Shown here in pieces: positions 45,112-54,418 of a stretch of DNA of 64,000 nucleotides. The position numbers and the translations under genes were made by a program. This DNA comes from Pseudomonas oligotrophica (GTDB lineage: Bacteria > Pseudomonadota > Gammaproteobacteria > Pseudomonadales > Pseudomonadaceae): assembly GCF_021726475.1 (NCBI RefSeq), contig NZ_JAKJRU010000001.1, positions 124,001 through 188,000 on the forward strand, read 5' to 3'. Under the pieces are notes generated by a model that was not told where the DNA came from, searched no databases, and saw only the letters and a program-made list of their open reading frames with translations. Each line of letters begins with the position of its first letter. Positions within the stretch are counted from its first letter, which is position 1.

Positions 45112-46794
45112 GTGCTGGACAAGATCAAGGGCCGGCTGCCGGCCGGCGGCCTGCAGCTCGACCCGCGGGTGACCCTGGCCGGCATGGCCGTGCTCGCCGC
45201 TGCCGCCGCCATCGCGGTGGTCTTCTACCTGTGGCGCGACAACGCCGCGTACCGCCCGCTGCACGGCGCCGGGGAAACCTTCCCCGCGGCCGAGGTGATG
45301 CAGGTGCTCGACGGCGAGGCGCTGGCCTACCGCATCCATCCGCAGAGCGGCCAGATCCTCGTGCGCGAGGACCAGCTGGCCCAGGCGCGCATGCTGCTCG
45401 CCGCGCGCGGGGTGAAGGTCAGCCTGCCCGAGGGCTACGAGCTGTTCGACAAGGAGGAGCCGCTGGGCACCAGCCAGTTCGTCCAGGACGTGCGCCTCAA
45501 GCGCAGCCTGGAAGGCGAGCTGGCGCGCACGGTGATGTCGCTCAAGGGCGTGCAGCACGCCCGCGTGCACCTGGCCCAGGAGGAGAACAGCTCCTTCGTC
45601 ATCAGCAAGCGCGCACCGAGCAAGGCCTCGGTGATGCTGCAGCTCGAGCCCGGCCAGGTGCTCAAGGCCGAGCAGGTGGCGGCGATCGTCAACCTGGTGG
45701 CCGGCAGCGTGCCGAACCTCAAGCCCGAGGACGTCAGCGTGATCGACCAGTACGGCAGCCTGCTCTCGCGCGGGCTGAACGTCGGCGGCCAGCCGGCGCA
45801 GAACTGGCAGGCGGTCGAGGATTACCAGAACAAGGCGGTCGGCAACATCGAGCAGGTGCTGGCACCGGTGCTGGGCGCGGGCAACTACCGCATCAGCGTC
45901 GCCGCCGACATCGATTTCAGCCAGAAGGAGGAAACCTTCCAGTCCTTCGGCGACACCCCGCGCCTGCGCCGCGAGGTGCTGAGCAACGAGAGCGCGCTGG
46001 ACCAGCTGGCCCTCGGCGTGCCCGGCTCGCTGAGCAACAAGCCGCTGGCGCCGCCAGCCGAGGGCGAGCAAGCGCAGGCCGCGGCACCGACCCGGGAGAA
46101 CAAGGGCGTCACCTCGCTGCGCGAGGAGTCGACCCGCCAGCTGGACTACGACCAGAGCGTGGTGCACGTCAAACATGCCGGCTTCGCCCTGCGCCAGCAG
46201 AGCGTGGCGGTGGTGCTCAATGCCGGCGTGGCGCCCGAGGGTGGCTGGAGCGATGCGGCGCGCGCCGAGCTGGAGGCGATGGTCAAGAGCGCGGTGGGCT
46301 TCAACGCCGGCCGCGGCGACCTGCTGACGCTGAGCGTGCTGCCCTTCGCCGCGGTGGCCGATACCGAGCAGGTGCTGGCCTGGTGGGAGAACCCACAGGT
46401 GCATGCGCTGGCCAAGGTCGGCGTCGCCGGCCTGGTCGCCCTGTTGCTGCTGCTGATGGTGGTGCGCCCGGCGATCCGCAGCCTGACCCGGCGCGAAGCC
46501 GAACCCGCAGCGGCCCCGCTCGCCGAAGGCGCGCTGGCGGCTCCGGCAGTGGCGCCGGCGTTGGCCAGCGAGGCGCGCCCGGCGCTGGTCGGCCCGCGCA
46601 TCGAGGGCAACGCAGCGACCATCTTCGGCGAGCTCAACCCGCTCTCGGAGATTCGCCTGCCGGCGCCGGGCTCCGGCCTGGAAATGCAGATCGAGCACCT
46701 GCAGATGCTCGCCAAGAACGATCCCGAGCGGGTCTCGGAAGTCATCAAGCACTGGATAGGCCGCAATGAAAGAGACCTCAACCCCGCCGGCTAA
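45112..46794 (+). CDS. fliF: Lateral flagellar MS ring protein FliF
   Basis: 560-residue ring protein with two membrane helices (about 20-38 and 445-462) and a periplasmic part that holds the ring-building motifs (QVLDGEALAYRIHPQSGQIL, then LAQEENSSFVIS). The frame is open from 45094, where TTG would be the start overlapping the fliE stop. I chose GTG at 45112 because GGGAG (45099-45104) gives proper spacing. The C-terminal tail binds FliG and overlaps the fliG start by 29 bases. Confidence 0.92.
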   Translation: MLDKIKGRLPAGGLQLDPRVTLAGMAVLAAAAAIAVVFYLWRDNAAYRPLHGAGETFPAAEVMQVLDGEALAYRIHPQSGQILVREDQLAQARMLLAARGVKVSLPEGYELFDKEEPLGTSQFVQDVRLKRSLEGELARTVMSLKGVQHARVHLAQEENSSFVISKRAPSKASVMLQLEPGQVLKAEQVAAIVNLVAGSVPNLKPEDVSVIDQYGSLLSRGLNVGGQPAQNWQAVEDYQNKAVGNIEQVLAPVLGAGNYRISVAADIDFSQKEETFQSFGDTPRLRREVLSNESALDQLALGVPGSLSNKPLAPPAEGEQAQAAAPTRENKGVTSLREESTRQLDYDQSVVHVKHAGFALRQQSVAVVLNAGVAPEGGWSDAARAELEAMVKSAVGFNAGRGDLLTLSVLPFAAVADTEQVLAWWENPQVHALAKVGVAGLVALLLLLMVVRPAIRSLTRREAEPAAAPLAEGALAAPAVAPALASEARPALVGPRIEGNAATIFGELNPLSEIRLPAPGSGLEMQIEHLQMLAKNDPERVSEVIKHWIGRNERDLNPAG

Positions 46795-47821
46795 CGGCAC
46801 CGCCAAGGACAGCCGCGCACTGGCACAGCTGCGCTCGGTCAGCGCCCTGGAACAGGCCGCCATCCTCATGCTGAGCATGGGCGACGAGATCTCCGCGGGC
46901 ATCCTGCGCAACTTCTCGCGCGAGGAGATCATCGCCATCAGCCAGGCCATGGCACGGCTGTCCAACGTCAAGCAGCCGATGGTCTCGGAGGTCATCGGCC
47001 GCTTCTTCGAGGACTACAAGGAGCAGAGCAGCATCAAGGGCGCCAGCCGTGGCTATCTGGCCGGCATGCTGTCGCGGGCGCTGGGCGGCGAGATCACCCG
47101 CTCGCTGCTCGACTCGATCTACGGCGAGGAGATCCGCGCCAAGATGGCCAAGCTGGAGTGGCTCGACCCACGCCAGTTCGCCGCGCTGATCGCCAAGGAG
47201 CACGCGCAGATGCAGGCGGTGTTCCTCGCCTTCCTGCCGCCGGGCATGGCCACCGAGGTGCTCGAGTGCATGCCCGCCGAGCGCCAGGACGAACTGCTCT
47301 ACCGCATCGCCAACCTCACCGAGGTCAACAGCGACGTGATCGCCGAACTGGAACAGCTGATCGACCGCAGCCTGAAGGTGCTCAGCACCCAGGGCTCGCA
47401 GGTGCGCGGGGTGAAGCAGGCGGCCGACATCATGAATCGCTTCAAGGGCAACCGCGACCAGATGTTCGAGCTGCTGCGCGCCCACGACGAGACGCTGGTC
47501 GAGCGCATCGAGGACGAGATGTACGACTTCTTCATCCTCTCCAAGCAGAACCAGGACGTGCTGCAGGCGCTGCTCGAGGCCATCCCGCTGGAGGAATGGG
47601 TGGTGGCGCTCAAGGGCGCCGAGCCGGAGCTGATCAAGGCCATCCAGGGTGCGATGCCCAAGCGCCAGGCGCAGCAGATGGAATCGATCAATCGCCGCCA
47701 GGGCCCGGTGCCGCTGTCGCGGGTCGAGCAGGTGCGCAAGGACATCATGGCCGTGGTGCGCGAGATGAGCGCCGACGGCGAGCTGCAGGTGCAGCTGTTC
47801 CGCGAACAGACGGTGGAATGA
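46766..47821 (+). CDS. fliG: Lateral flagellar motor switch protein FliG
   Basis: 351-residue FliG with N-terminal FliF-binding, middle and C-terminal torque domains. Markers include QAAILMLSMGDEISAGILRN in the N-domain, the ARM_M segment with the EHPQ-type motif (here EHAQMQAVFLAFLPPG), and charged residues of the torque helix (KQAADIMNRFKGNRDQMFEL). It overlaps fliF by 29 bases, unusually long but still in a different frame, so both are likely translated in a coupled way. Confidence 0.94.
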   Translation: MKETSTPPANGTAKDSRALAQLRSVSALEQAAILMLSMGDEISAGILRNFSREEIIAISQAMARLSNVKQPMVSEVIGRFFEDYKEQSSIKGASRGYLAGMLSRALGGEITRSLLDSIYGEEIRAKMAKLEWLDPRQFAALIAKEHAQMQAVFLAFLPPGMATEVLECMPAERQDELLYRIANLTEVNSDVIAELEQLIDRSLKVLSTQGSQVRGVKQAADIMNRFKGNRDQMFELLRAHDETLVERIEDEMYDFFILSKQNQDVLQALLEAIPLEEWVVALKGAEPELIKAIQGAMPKRQAQQMESINRRQGPVPLSRVEQVRKDIMAVVREMSADGELQVQLFREQTVE

Positions 47822-47822
47822 G

Positions 47823-48509
47823 ATGACGGTCAAGGTGATCAGGGGCGAGGGCCAGGGCTGGCGGCCGTTCCGCTTCCCGCCGCGGCTGCGCCAGGCCGCA
47901 CCCGCCGACGGCGACCCGGCGACGCTGCAGCGCGCCGTCGCCGACGGCTTCCAGGAGGGCCTCGACAAGGGCTATGGCGAAGGCCTCGAGCAGGGCCGCG
48001 AGGCCGGCCACCGCGAAGGCTTCGCCCGCGGCGTCGAGGATGGTCGCGCCCTGGGCCGCGAGGAAGGCCGCCTGCAGGGGCGCCAGGCCTTCGACACGGC
48101 CGGCCAGCCGCTGGAGCGGATGATCGAGGAGTTCGCCGCCTTCCGCCTGGCCTTCGACCAGGCCCGCCGCGAGGAGCTGCTGGCGCTGGTGCAGAAGGTC
48201 GCGCGCCAGGTGATCCGCTGCGAGCTGACCCTGCACCCGACCCAGCTGCTGACCCTCGCCGAGGAAGCGCTGACCGCCATGCCCGGCGATCAGGAGGACG
48301 TGCGCATCCACCTCAATCCCGAGGAATGCGCGCGCATCCGCGAGCTGGCGCCCGAGCGCGCCGCCGCCTGGCGCCTGGTACCGGACGAGAAGCTGGCGCT
48401 CGGCGAATGCCGCGTGCTGACCGCCCAGGCCGAGGCCGATATCGGCTGCCAGCAGCGCCTGGATTCGTGCATGGACACGCTGGCCGAACACATCCGGGCC
48501 GAGGGCTGA
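47823..48509 (+). CDS. fliH: Lateral flagellar export protein FliH
   Basis: 228-residue peripheral protein with the glycine-rich helical repeats typical of FliH (EGLDKGYGEGLEQGREAGHR) in the middle third and a C-terminal domain that binds FliI. The start ATG is one base after the fliG stop. It holds the ATPase at the export gate. Confidence 0.92.
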   Translation: MTVKVIRGEGQGWRPFRFPPRLRQAAPADGDPATLQRAVADGFQEGLDKGYGEGLEQGREAGHREGFARGVEDGRALGREEGRLQGRQAFDTAGQPLERMIEEFAAFRLAFDQARREELLALVQKVARQVIRCELTLHPTQLLTLAEEALTAMPGDQEDVRIHLNPEECARIRELAPERAAAWRLVPDEKLALGECRVLTAQAEADIGCQQRLDSCMDTLAEHIRAEG

Positions 48510-48510
48510 G

Positions 48511-49842
48511 ATGTCGCTGCGCGAGAGCTTTCGCCTCGATCAGGCGCTGCGTTCGCTGGATGCCGTGCAGCTGGCCAAGGTCAGCGGCCGACTGGTGCGC
48601 GTCTCCGGCATGCTGCTCGAGGCGCTCGGTTGCCAGCGCATGACCGGCCAGCGCTGCTTCGTCGAACAGGGCGACGGCAGCATGCTGGAGGCGCAGGTGG
48701 TCGGCTTCAACCGCGACATCACCTACCTGATGCCGTTCAAGAAGCCGGTCGGCCTGACCGCCGGCTCGCGGGTATTCCCGGCGCCGGATGACGCCAAGCT
48801 GCACATCGACGAATCCTGGCTGGGCCGCGTGCTCAACGGCCTCGGCGAGCCGCTGGACGAGTGCGGCAGGCTCGGCGGGCGCGACCCGCTACCGGTCGAG
48901 CTGCCGATGGTCAACCCGCTCCGGCGCCGCCCGGTGGCCGAGCCGCTGGACGTCGGCGTACGCGCGATCAACGCCACCCTGACCCTCGGCAAGGGCCAGC
49001 GCGTCGGCCTGTTCGCCGGCTCCGGCGTCGGCAAGAGCGTGCTGCTGGGCATGATCACCCGGCAGACCAAGGCCGATGTGGTGGTGGTCGGGCTGATCGG
49101 CGAGCGCGGCCGCGAGGTGCAGGAATTCCTCCTCCACGCGCTCGGCGAGGAGGGCCTGAAGAAGGCCGTGGTGGTGGTCGCGCCGGCCAACGAGTCGCCG
49201 CTGATGCGCCTGAAGGCCACCGAGCTGTGCCACAGCATCGCCGCCTATTTCCGCGACCAGGGCCACGACGTGCTGCTCTTGGTCGACTCGCTGACCCGCT
49301 ACGCCATGGCCCAGCGCGAGATCGCCCTGGCCCTCGGCGAACCACCGGCAACCAAGGGCTACCCGCCGTCGGTGTTCGGCATGCTGCCCGAGCTGGTGGA
49401 AAGCGCCGGCAATGGCGAGAGCGATCGCGGCAGCCTCAGCGCGATCTACACCGTGCTCGCCGAGGGCGACGACCAGCAGGACCCGATCGTCGACTGCGCG
49501 CGGGCGATCCTCGACGGCCACATCGTGCTCGCCCGGCGCCTGGCCGAGGCCGGGCACTACCCGGCGATCGACGTCTGCGCCTCGGTCAGCCGCTGCATGA
49601 GCCAGGTCGGCCAGCCGGCTCACCTGGGCGCCGCGCGCCAGCTCAAGGAGCTGTACAGCACCTACGAGAAGATCCGCGAACTCATCCCGCTGGGCGGCTA
49701 TACGCCCGGCGCCGACGCGCGCACCGATCGCGCGGTACAACTGGCCGCCGGCATCGAGCGCTTCCTGCGCCAGGAGGTCGGCGAAGCAGCGGAGCTGGAG
49801 ACCAGCATCGCCACCCTGCAGGCCGTGCTGAGGAAAGCCTGA
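48511..49842 (+). CDS. fliI: Lateral flagellar export ATPase FliI
   Basis: 443-residue F1-like ATPase. The Walker A loop is GSGVGKS at about 170-176, Walker B is LLLVDSLTRYAMAQREIALA, and the family hallmark GEPPATKGYPPSVFGMLPEL follows. It energises export of rod, hook and filament subunits. Its start is one base after the fliH stop, and its stop overlaps the fliJ start by one base. Confidence 0.96.
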   Translation: MSLRESFRLDQALRSLDAVQLAKVSGRLVRVSGMLLEALGCQRMTGQRCFVEQGDGSMLEAQVVGFNRDITYLMPFKKPVGLTAGSRVFPAPDDAKLHIDESWLGRVLNGLGEPLDECGRLGGRDPLPVELPMVNPLRRRPVAEPLDVGVRAINATLTLGKGQRVGLFAGSGVGKSVLLGMITRQTKADVVVVGLIGERGREVQEFLLHALGEEGLKKAVVVVAPANESPLMRLKATELCHSIAAYFRDQGHDVLLLVDSLTRYAMAQREIALALGEPPATKGYPPSVFGMLPELVESAGNGESDRGSLSAIYTVLAEGDDQQDPIVDCARAILDGHIVLARRLAEAGHYPAIDVCASVSRCMSQVGQPAHLGAARQLKELYSTYEKIRELIPLGGYTPGADARTDRAVQLAAGIERFLRQEVGEAAELETSIATLQAVLRKA

Positions 49843-50267
49843 TGAAGCAGCAGATCGATACCCTCAAGCGCCTGGCCAGCCTGCGCGGCAACCGCGTGCA
49901 GCAGATGCTCGGCCGCGTGCAGTACCAGCAGAACCTCTGCCAGCGCTACCGCAACAACATCACCGGGCTGTCGCGCCTGTGCAGCTTCAGCGTGCCGATG
50001 AACACGCCGCTGCAGCGCGACAACCAGCAGCGCTACAAGGCCACGCTGTACAAGATGGTCGAGCTGCAGCGCCGCGAGCTGGAGATCGCCGAGCAGGCCC
50101 TGGAGCGCATCCGCCGCGAGCTGCTGCAGGCGATGCGCAGCGAGAAGGTGGTCGAGCAGGTCATCGACGCCAGGCTGGCCGAGTGGCAGCTGCTGCTGGC
50201 CCGCCAGGAACAGAAGATCCAGGACGGCCTGGCCGCGCAGAGCCACCTGCGCCAGCAGGCCGGTTGA
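49842..50267 (+). CDS. fliJ: Lateral flagellar FliJ (export chaperone-like stalk protein)
   Basis: 141-residue coiled-coil protein, rich in Gln, Arg and Leu heptads (LQRRELEIAEQALERIRREL). Position after fliI, size and coiled-coil nature identify it as FliJ; sequence alone would not. It overlaps the fliI stop by one base. The 98 bases to flgM hold no obvious terminator. Confidence 0.82.
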   Translation: MKQQIDTLKRLASLRGNRVQQMLGRVQYQQNLCQRYRNNITGLSRLCSFSVPMNTPLQRDNQQRYKATLYKMVELQRRELEIAEQALERIRRELLQAMRSEKVVEQVIDARLAEWQLLLARQEQKIQDGLAAQSHLRQQAG

Positions 50268-50365
50268 GGCCGCCGCCCCGTCCGGCGGATTTTTTCCGCG
50301 ATGCGCTAAAGTTTCCGCCAGACTCGGTCGCTCATAGGCTGTAACCACCTCGTTGGAACCCGATC

Positions 50366-50641
50366 ATGGAAATCAGCCGGCACTTCAAGCCCGCCATCAA
50401 CCTTGCCGAAACCACCGCGCCGCGCCAGGCGAACGTGGCCCCCGCCAGCCCGGCCAGCAGCGCCCGCGGCAGCGAGAGCCTACCGCTCGAGCAGCTGCAC
50501 GATGCGCTGCGCGCCATGCCCGAGGTCGACCTCGAGCGCGTCGCCGCACTCAAGCAGGCCTTGGCCAGCGGCGAGCTGGGCAGCGACTCCGCCGACCTGG
50601 CCGCCAGCATGCTCTCCTACCACCGCGGGACCGATGCGTGA
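50366..50641 (+). CDS. flgM: Anti-sigma28 factor FlgM (lateral)
   Basis: 91-residue protein whose C-terminal half has the FlgM pattern (VDLERVAALKQALASGELGS, then ADLAASMLSY). The N-terminal part is disordered, as expected for an exported anti-sigma factor. It would hold the LafS sigma factor (54885) until the hook-basal body is complete and FlgM is exported. The stop overlaps the flgN start by four bases. In many Flag-2 loci flgM and flgN sit next to flgA, but here they follow fliJ. Confidence 0.82.
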   Translation: MEISRHFKPAINLAETTAPRQANVAPASPASSARGSESLPLEQLHDALRAMPEVDLERVAALKQALASGELGSDSADLAASMLSYHRGTDA

Positions 50642-51078
50642 ACCAGCGTGAGCGCCTGCTGGCGGTCGTCGCCGACGACATCCGGCAGGACGGCGAGGAC
50701 TACCTCGCCCTGCGCGACCTGATGCAGGCGCTGTACACCTTCCTGCTCGAGCGCGACAGCGAGGAAATCGACCGCCTCAACCTGCAGATCACCCGCCATG
50801 TCGAGGCGCTGGACCTGCGCGCGCGCCGCCGCGCCAAGGTGCTCGCCGCCTTCCGCCTGCCCGGCGACGTGGACGGCATGCAGCGCCTGCTCGCCGGCTA
50901 TGCCGAGCCGCAAGCCAGCGAAGTGCGCCGCCAATGGCAGCAGCTCGGCAGCCTGGCCGCGCACTGCCAGCAGCTCAACGAGCGCAACGGCAAGCTGCTC
51001 GCCATGCACCACGACGTCCTCCAGCAGCTGCTCGGCGACCACCTCGACGCCCGCGTCTACCAGCCGCAACCCTACTGA
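50638..51078 (+). CDS. flgN: Lateral flagellar chaperone FlgN
   Basis: 146-residue helical protein starting VNQRERLLAVVADDIRQD from a GTG. The overall helical content and its place behind flgM fit the FlgN chaperone for hook-associated proteins FlgK and FlgL. The start at 50638 overlaps the flgM stop (GTGA). No strict motif supports the call beyond position. Confidence 0.7.
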   Translation: MNQRERLLAVVADDIRQDGEDYLALRDLMQALYTFLLERDSEEIDRLNLQITRHVEALDLRARRRAKVLAAFRLPGDVDGMQRLLAGYAEPQASEVRRQWQQLGSLAAHCQQLNERNGKLLAMHHDVLQQLLGDHLDARVYQPQPY

Positions 51079-51268
51079 GCCTGCCCCTCGGCGCTGCGGC
51101 GCCACGCCTTAAGCCGCACGCCGGCCGCGTCGCCTTTTCCCTGTGACCGTCCACCGCTTCGTCCGTAGCGGAAACGGCGCTTCCCCGCCTCCCCTTCGCC
51201 CGCCGAAGCGGAAGCGGGCCTTCTCCTCCAGATTCGCTAAAAGGCTTGTAAATCAAGCATTTGTGATC

Positions 51269-51284
51269 TGGCACCCATATTGCT
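51269..51284 (+). promoter_or_regulatory. Sigma54 promoter of the lafB operon
   Basis: TGGCACCCATATTGCT matches the sigma54 consensus TGGCAC-N5-TTGC exactly, with GG and GC 10 bases apart (51270-51271 and 51282-51283). The first codon of lafB follows at 51313. It is the best promoter match in the window and points to LafK control of lafBCDEF-lafSTU. Confidence 0.88.
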
Positions 51285-51312
51285 AAGACTCATTCGAGGA
51301 AGGGGACCGACC

Positions 51313-52584
51313 ATGGCGATAGATTCCGCTTACGTGCAGCAGATGGCGACGCAGCTGGCCACCTACGAAGTGCAGACTTCGCTGGACCGGCTCAATCGCA
51401 ACGAAACCAGCTACAAGGCCCAGCGCACCGCGCTGAGCTCGCTGCGCAGCGCCCTGACCACCTTCAAGTCGACCCTGACCAAGCTCGGCGCCAGCACCTC
51501 CAGCATGCTGGTCAACAGCGCCAGCTTCAGCGCCGAGGGCTATGCCAGCGCCAGCGTCGGCACCACCGCGCAGCCGGGCAGCTACCAGTTCTATGTCGAG
51601 CAGTTGGCCAGCAAGCAGCAGGTCGCCGTGCAGGGCCTGGCCGACGGCAGCCTGAACGGCACCCTCACGCTCAAGGGCCAGGCCTTCGACCTCTCCGCCT
51701 ACGCCACGCTGGATGACGCCGCCAAGGCCATCAATGCCACCGCCGACCTCGGCGTGCAGGCCACCCTGGTGCGCAGCAACGGCGCGGTCAGCCTGGTGCT
51801 GAGCAGTGCCGAGAGCGGCGCGGCCAACGGCTTCGCCTACGACCTGGCCGGCAGCAGCGGCAGCACCCTGGAACTGTCCCAGGCACAGGACGCGCGCATC
51901 CGCATGGGCGGTAGCTTCGGCAGCGGCGGCATCGAGATGACCAGCGCGAGCAACAGCTTCGACAACCTGGTCGACGGCCTCAGCCTCACCGTCAGCAAGG
52001 TGCACAACGCCGGCGACGCGCCGCTGGGCCTGACCATCGCCCAGGACAAGAGCGCCACCAAGACCCAGGTGCAGACCTTCATCGACGCCTTCAACACGCT
52101 GATGGGCAGCATCGACGGCCTCACCGCCAGCGGCAGCCAGAGCGCCAGCCGCGGCCCCCTGGCCGGTGACTCCAGCGTGCGCTCCATCGAGAGCCGGCTG
52201 AACGGCCTGCTGCGCACCGGCTTCGGCGGGGTGAGCCTGATCGACTTCGGCATCAGCGCCGACCGCAACGGCAAGCTGACGCTCGACGCGGCGCGCTTCG
52301 AGAAGGCGGTCGCCGCCAACCCGGACGCCTTCGAGGCGCTGTTCACCGGCAAGGACCAGCTGATCGACAGCCTGGACAAGGCGGTCGCCACCTACACCAG
52401 CAGCGCCGACGGCGTGTTGAAGAATCGCATGGACACGCTGGACCTCAACCTACGCCGCATCGACGAGCAGTTCGAGACCCTGCAGAGCCGCTACGACAAC
52501 TACTACATGCGCTACCTCAGGCAGTACACCAACATGATGCAGACCATGCAGGGCATGGAGCAGACCTCGGGAATGTTCGGATGA
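51313..52584 (+). CDS. lafB: Lateral flagellar cap protein LafB (FliD)
   Basis: 423-residue filament cap protein. The N-terminus (MAIDSAYVQQMATQLATYEV) and the C-terminus (LQSRYDNYYMRYLRQYTNMM) match FliD-type coiled-coil ends, with a variable middle. Serine, alanine and glycine content is high, as in filament proteins. The start at 51313 has GAGGAAGGGG upstream. It is followed by fliS and the rest of the lafCDEF genes with small overlaps. Ends 4 bases into lafC. Confidence 0.9.
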   Translation: MAIDSAYVQQMATQLATYEVQTSLDRLNRNETSYKAQRTALSSLRSALTTFKSTLTKLGASTSSMLVNSASFSAEGYASASVGTTAQPGSYQFYVEQLASKQQVAVQGLADGSLNGTLTLKGQAFDLSAYATLDDAAKAINATADLGVQATLVRSNGAVSLVLSSAESGAANGFAYDLAGSSGSTLELSQAQDARIRMGGSFGSGGIEMTSASNSFDNLVDGLSLTVSKVHNAGDAPLGLTIAQDKSATKTQVQTFIDAFNTLMGSIDGLTASGSQSASRGPLAGDSSVRSIESRLNGLLRTGFGGVSLIDFGISADRNGKLTLDAARFEKAVAANPDAFEALFTGKDQLIDSLDKAVATYTSSADGVLKNRMDTLDLNLRRIDEQFETLQSRYDNYYMRYLRQYTNMMQTMQGMEQTSGMFG

Positions 52585-52976
52585 CCTACCTCCCCAACGA
52601 CTGTTACGACAGCTACCGCTCGGTCGACCTGGAAGCGCGCGCCGCCTCGGCCTCGCCCTACGAACTGGTGCTGGTGCTGATGGACGGCCTGCTCGACGAG
52701 CTGGCCCGTGCCCGCGGCCACATCGAACACAAGCGCTACCAGCAGAAGGGGCAATCGCTGGAGAAGTGCATGAACATCCTCAACGGCCTCAACGGCGCGC
52801 TCGACGAGGACAACGGCGGCGAAGTGGTACAGGGCCTGGCACGGCTCTACGAGTACTGCATCTACCGGCTGTCCGACGTCAGCGTGAGCCTGTCGCTGGA
52901 AGGCCTCGACGAGGTCGTGCACCTGCTCACCACCCTGCGCGAAGGCTGGGAGGGCGTCCGTGCCGCCCGTCAGTGA
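52581..52976 (+). CDS. lafC: Lateral flagellin chaperone LafC (FliS)
   Basis: 131-residue helical chaperone. The region SPYELVLVLMDGLLDELARA and the later SLEKCMNILNGLNGALDEDN are the typical FliS helices. It binds the lateral flagellin before export. Start overlaps the lafB stop; end overlaps the lafD start. Confidence 0.92.
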   Translation: MTYLPNDCYDSYRSVDLEARAASASPYELVLVLMDGLLDELARARGHIEHKRYQQKGQSLEKCMNILNGLNGALDEDNGGEVVQGLARLYEYCIYRLSDVSVSLSLEGLDEVVHLLTTLREGWEGVRAARQ

Positions 52977-53280
52977 CGCCGCGCGCTTCGAGGCGCTGCA
53001 TGCCGAGCTGGCCGACGCCCTGGCGGCCGAGGACTGGCAGGCCGTCGGCCGCGCCGACCAGGCCATCGCCGCGCGCCTGACCGAACTGCAGGGCCGCCCG
53101 CTGGACGTCGAAGCCCAGCGCGCCAGGGCACGCCTGAAAGCCCTGCACGCGCATGGCCGCGACGCCTGCGCCGCCGAGTGCGAGCGCCTGCGCCAACTGC
53201 TGCTCAACCACCTGGACTACGCCGAAGGACGCGCCGCCTACGGGCGGACCGAGCTGTTCCAGGCAGGAGAAGGCGCGTGA
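52960..53280 (+). CDS. lafD: LafD, FliT-like chaperone
   Basis: 106-residue protein, rich in alanine, leucine and arginine and helical. It starts with GTG at 52960 (ribosome binding site GGGAGG) inside lafC. It fills the LafD (FliT-like) position between lafC and lafE. Sequence signals of FliT are weak, so the assignment is by gene order, length and helical character. Confidence 0.65.
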   Translation: MPPVSDAARFEALHAELADALAAEDWQAVGRADQAIAARLTELQGRPLDVEAQRARARLKALHAHGRDACAAECERLRQLLLNHLDYAEGRAAYGRTELFQAGEGA

Positions 53281-54386
53281 TGCATTCCCTCCCGGTCACC
53301 GGCGCCAGCACCCAGCCGGTCGCGAGCGACCGCCAGGGCCTGCGCCCGCTGGCGGCGCTCGGCCAGGCAGCGGCCCGGCCGCTCGTGACGCGGCCGCCCG
53401 TGGCCGGATTCGCCGAGCGCCTGGACGCCCTCGGCACGGCTGCCGAGCCGCTGCCGGTCCTGCCACAGGCCCAGGCCGGAACCACTGGCGAGCCACGGCA
53501 GGTACCGACGCGGGCGGATGAAGCCGCCGAGGGCGACGCGCCGCTGACTGCCGAGCAATGGCTGCTGGGCATGCTCGGCCAGCAACAGGTGCAGGTACAG
53601 GTGCAGGGCCAGGCACGCAGCCAGCAGGACGTCGAGCCTGGCGAGCCGTTGCCGGCGGCGGCCGCCGCCCTGGCGCTTCGAATGGCACCGCCTGCCGCGC
53701 CGCGCCAGGAGCCGGGCGACCTGGCCGTGGTACCCGGCGCGACGGCGGCCCAGGGCACGCGCCTGGACGGCCTGCCGAGCACAAGCGGCGGCGAAGCCAC
53801 TCCAGCGGCGCCCGCGAGCCTGGCCCCGGAGGCCGTCGCGGCGCTCGCCGAGGCGCTCGAAGACGGCGCCGGCGAGCCGTCGGGCGAGCCTGGCCCGACC
53901 GCGCTCCCGGCTGCCGAACGCGGCGCAGCCAGCCCTGCCGGCGGTGCCGAGCGCAGCCTCCGGCTGCAGGCACCCGAGGCGCGCTGGGGCGAGCAGATGC
54001 TCCAGACACTGCGCGAGAACGTCGAGCTGCAGCTGGCCCAGCGCAGCCAGAGCGCGACCATCCGCCTCGACCCGCCGGAACTGGGCAGCCTGGAAATCCT
54101 GCTCAGCCACGAATCCGGCCGGCTGCATGTGCAGCTCAGCGCGGCCAATGCCGACGTCGCGCGGCTGCTGCAACAGACCAGCGAGCGCCTGCGCCAGGAG
54201 CTGGTCGGCCAGCAGTTCGTCCAGGTGCAGGTGCAGGTCGGTGCCGAGGGCGGCAGTGGCCATGGCCAGTCGCGGCGCCAGGCGCCCTGGCTGGCCGACG
54301 AGCCGGTGGCAGCCAACTCTGCAGCGCCCGCTGAAACGGCCGGTACCAGCGGCACGCGCCCGCGCGATGTGCTGGTGACCGTCTGA
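53280..54386 (+). CDS. lafE: LafE, hook-length control protein (FliK-like)
   Basis: 368-residue protein. The first ~250 residues are low-complexity, alanine-, proline- and glutamine-rich (repeated VQVQVQ). The C-terminal part from about residue 255 carries the FliK core: LRENVELQLAQRSQSATIRL, DPPELGSLEILL, and NADVARLLQQTSERLRQEL. It measures hook length and switches FlhB specificity. The start overlaps the lafD stop by one base. Confidence 0.85.
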   Translation: MHSLPVTGASTQPVASDRQGLRPLAALGQAAARPLVTRPPVAGFAERLDALGTAAEPLPVLPQAQAGTTGEPRQVPTRADEAAEGDAPLTAEQWLLGMLGQQQVQVQVQGQARSQQDVEPGEPLPAAAAALALRMAPPAAPRQEPGDLAVVPGATAAQGTRLDGLPSTSGGEATPAAPASLAPEAVAALAEALEDGAGEPSGEPGPTALPAAERGAASPAGGAERSLRLQAPEARWGEQMLQTLRENVELQLAQRSQSATIRLDPPELGSLEILLSHESGRLHVQLSAANADVARLLQQTSERLRQELVGQQFVQVQVQVGAEGGSGHGQSRRQAPWLADEPVAANSAAPAETAGTSGTRPRDVLVTV

Positions 54387-54418
54387 CCCCTTTTTCAACA
54401 AACGAATGTGAGTGAGTT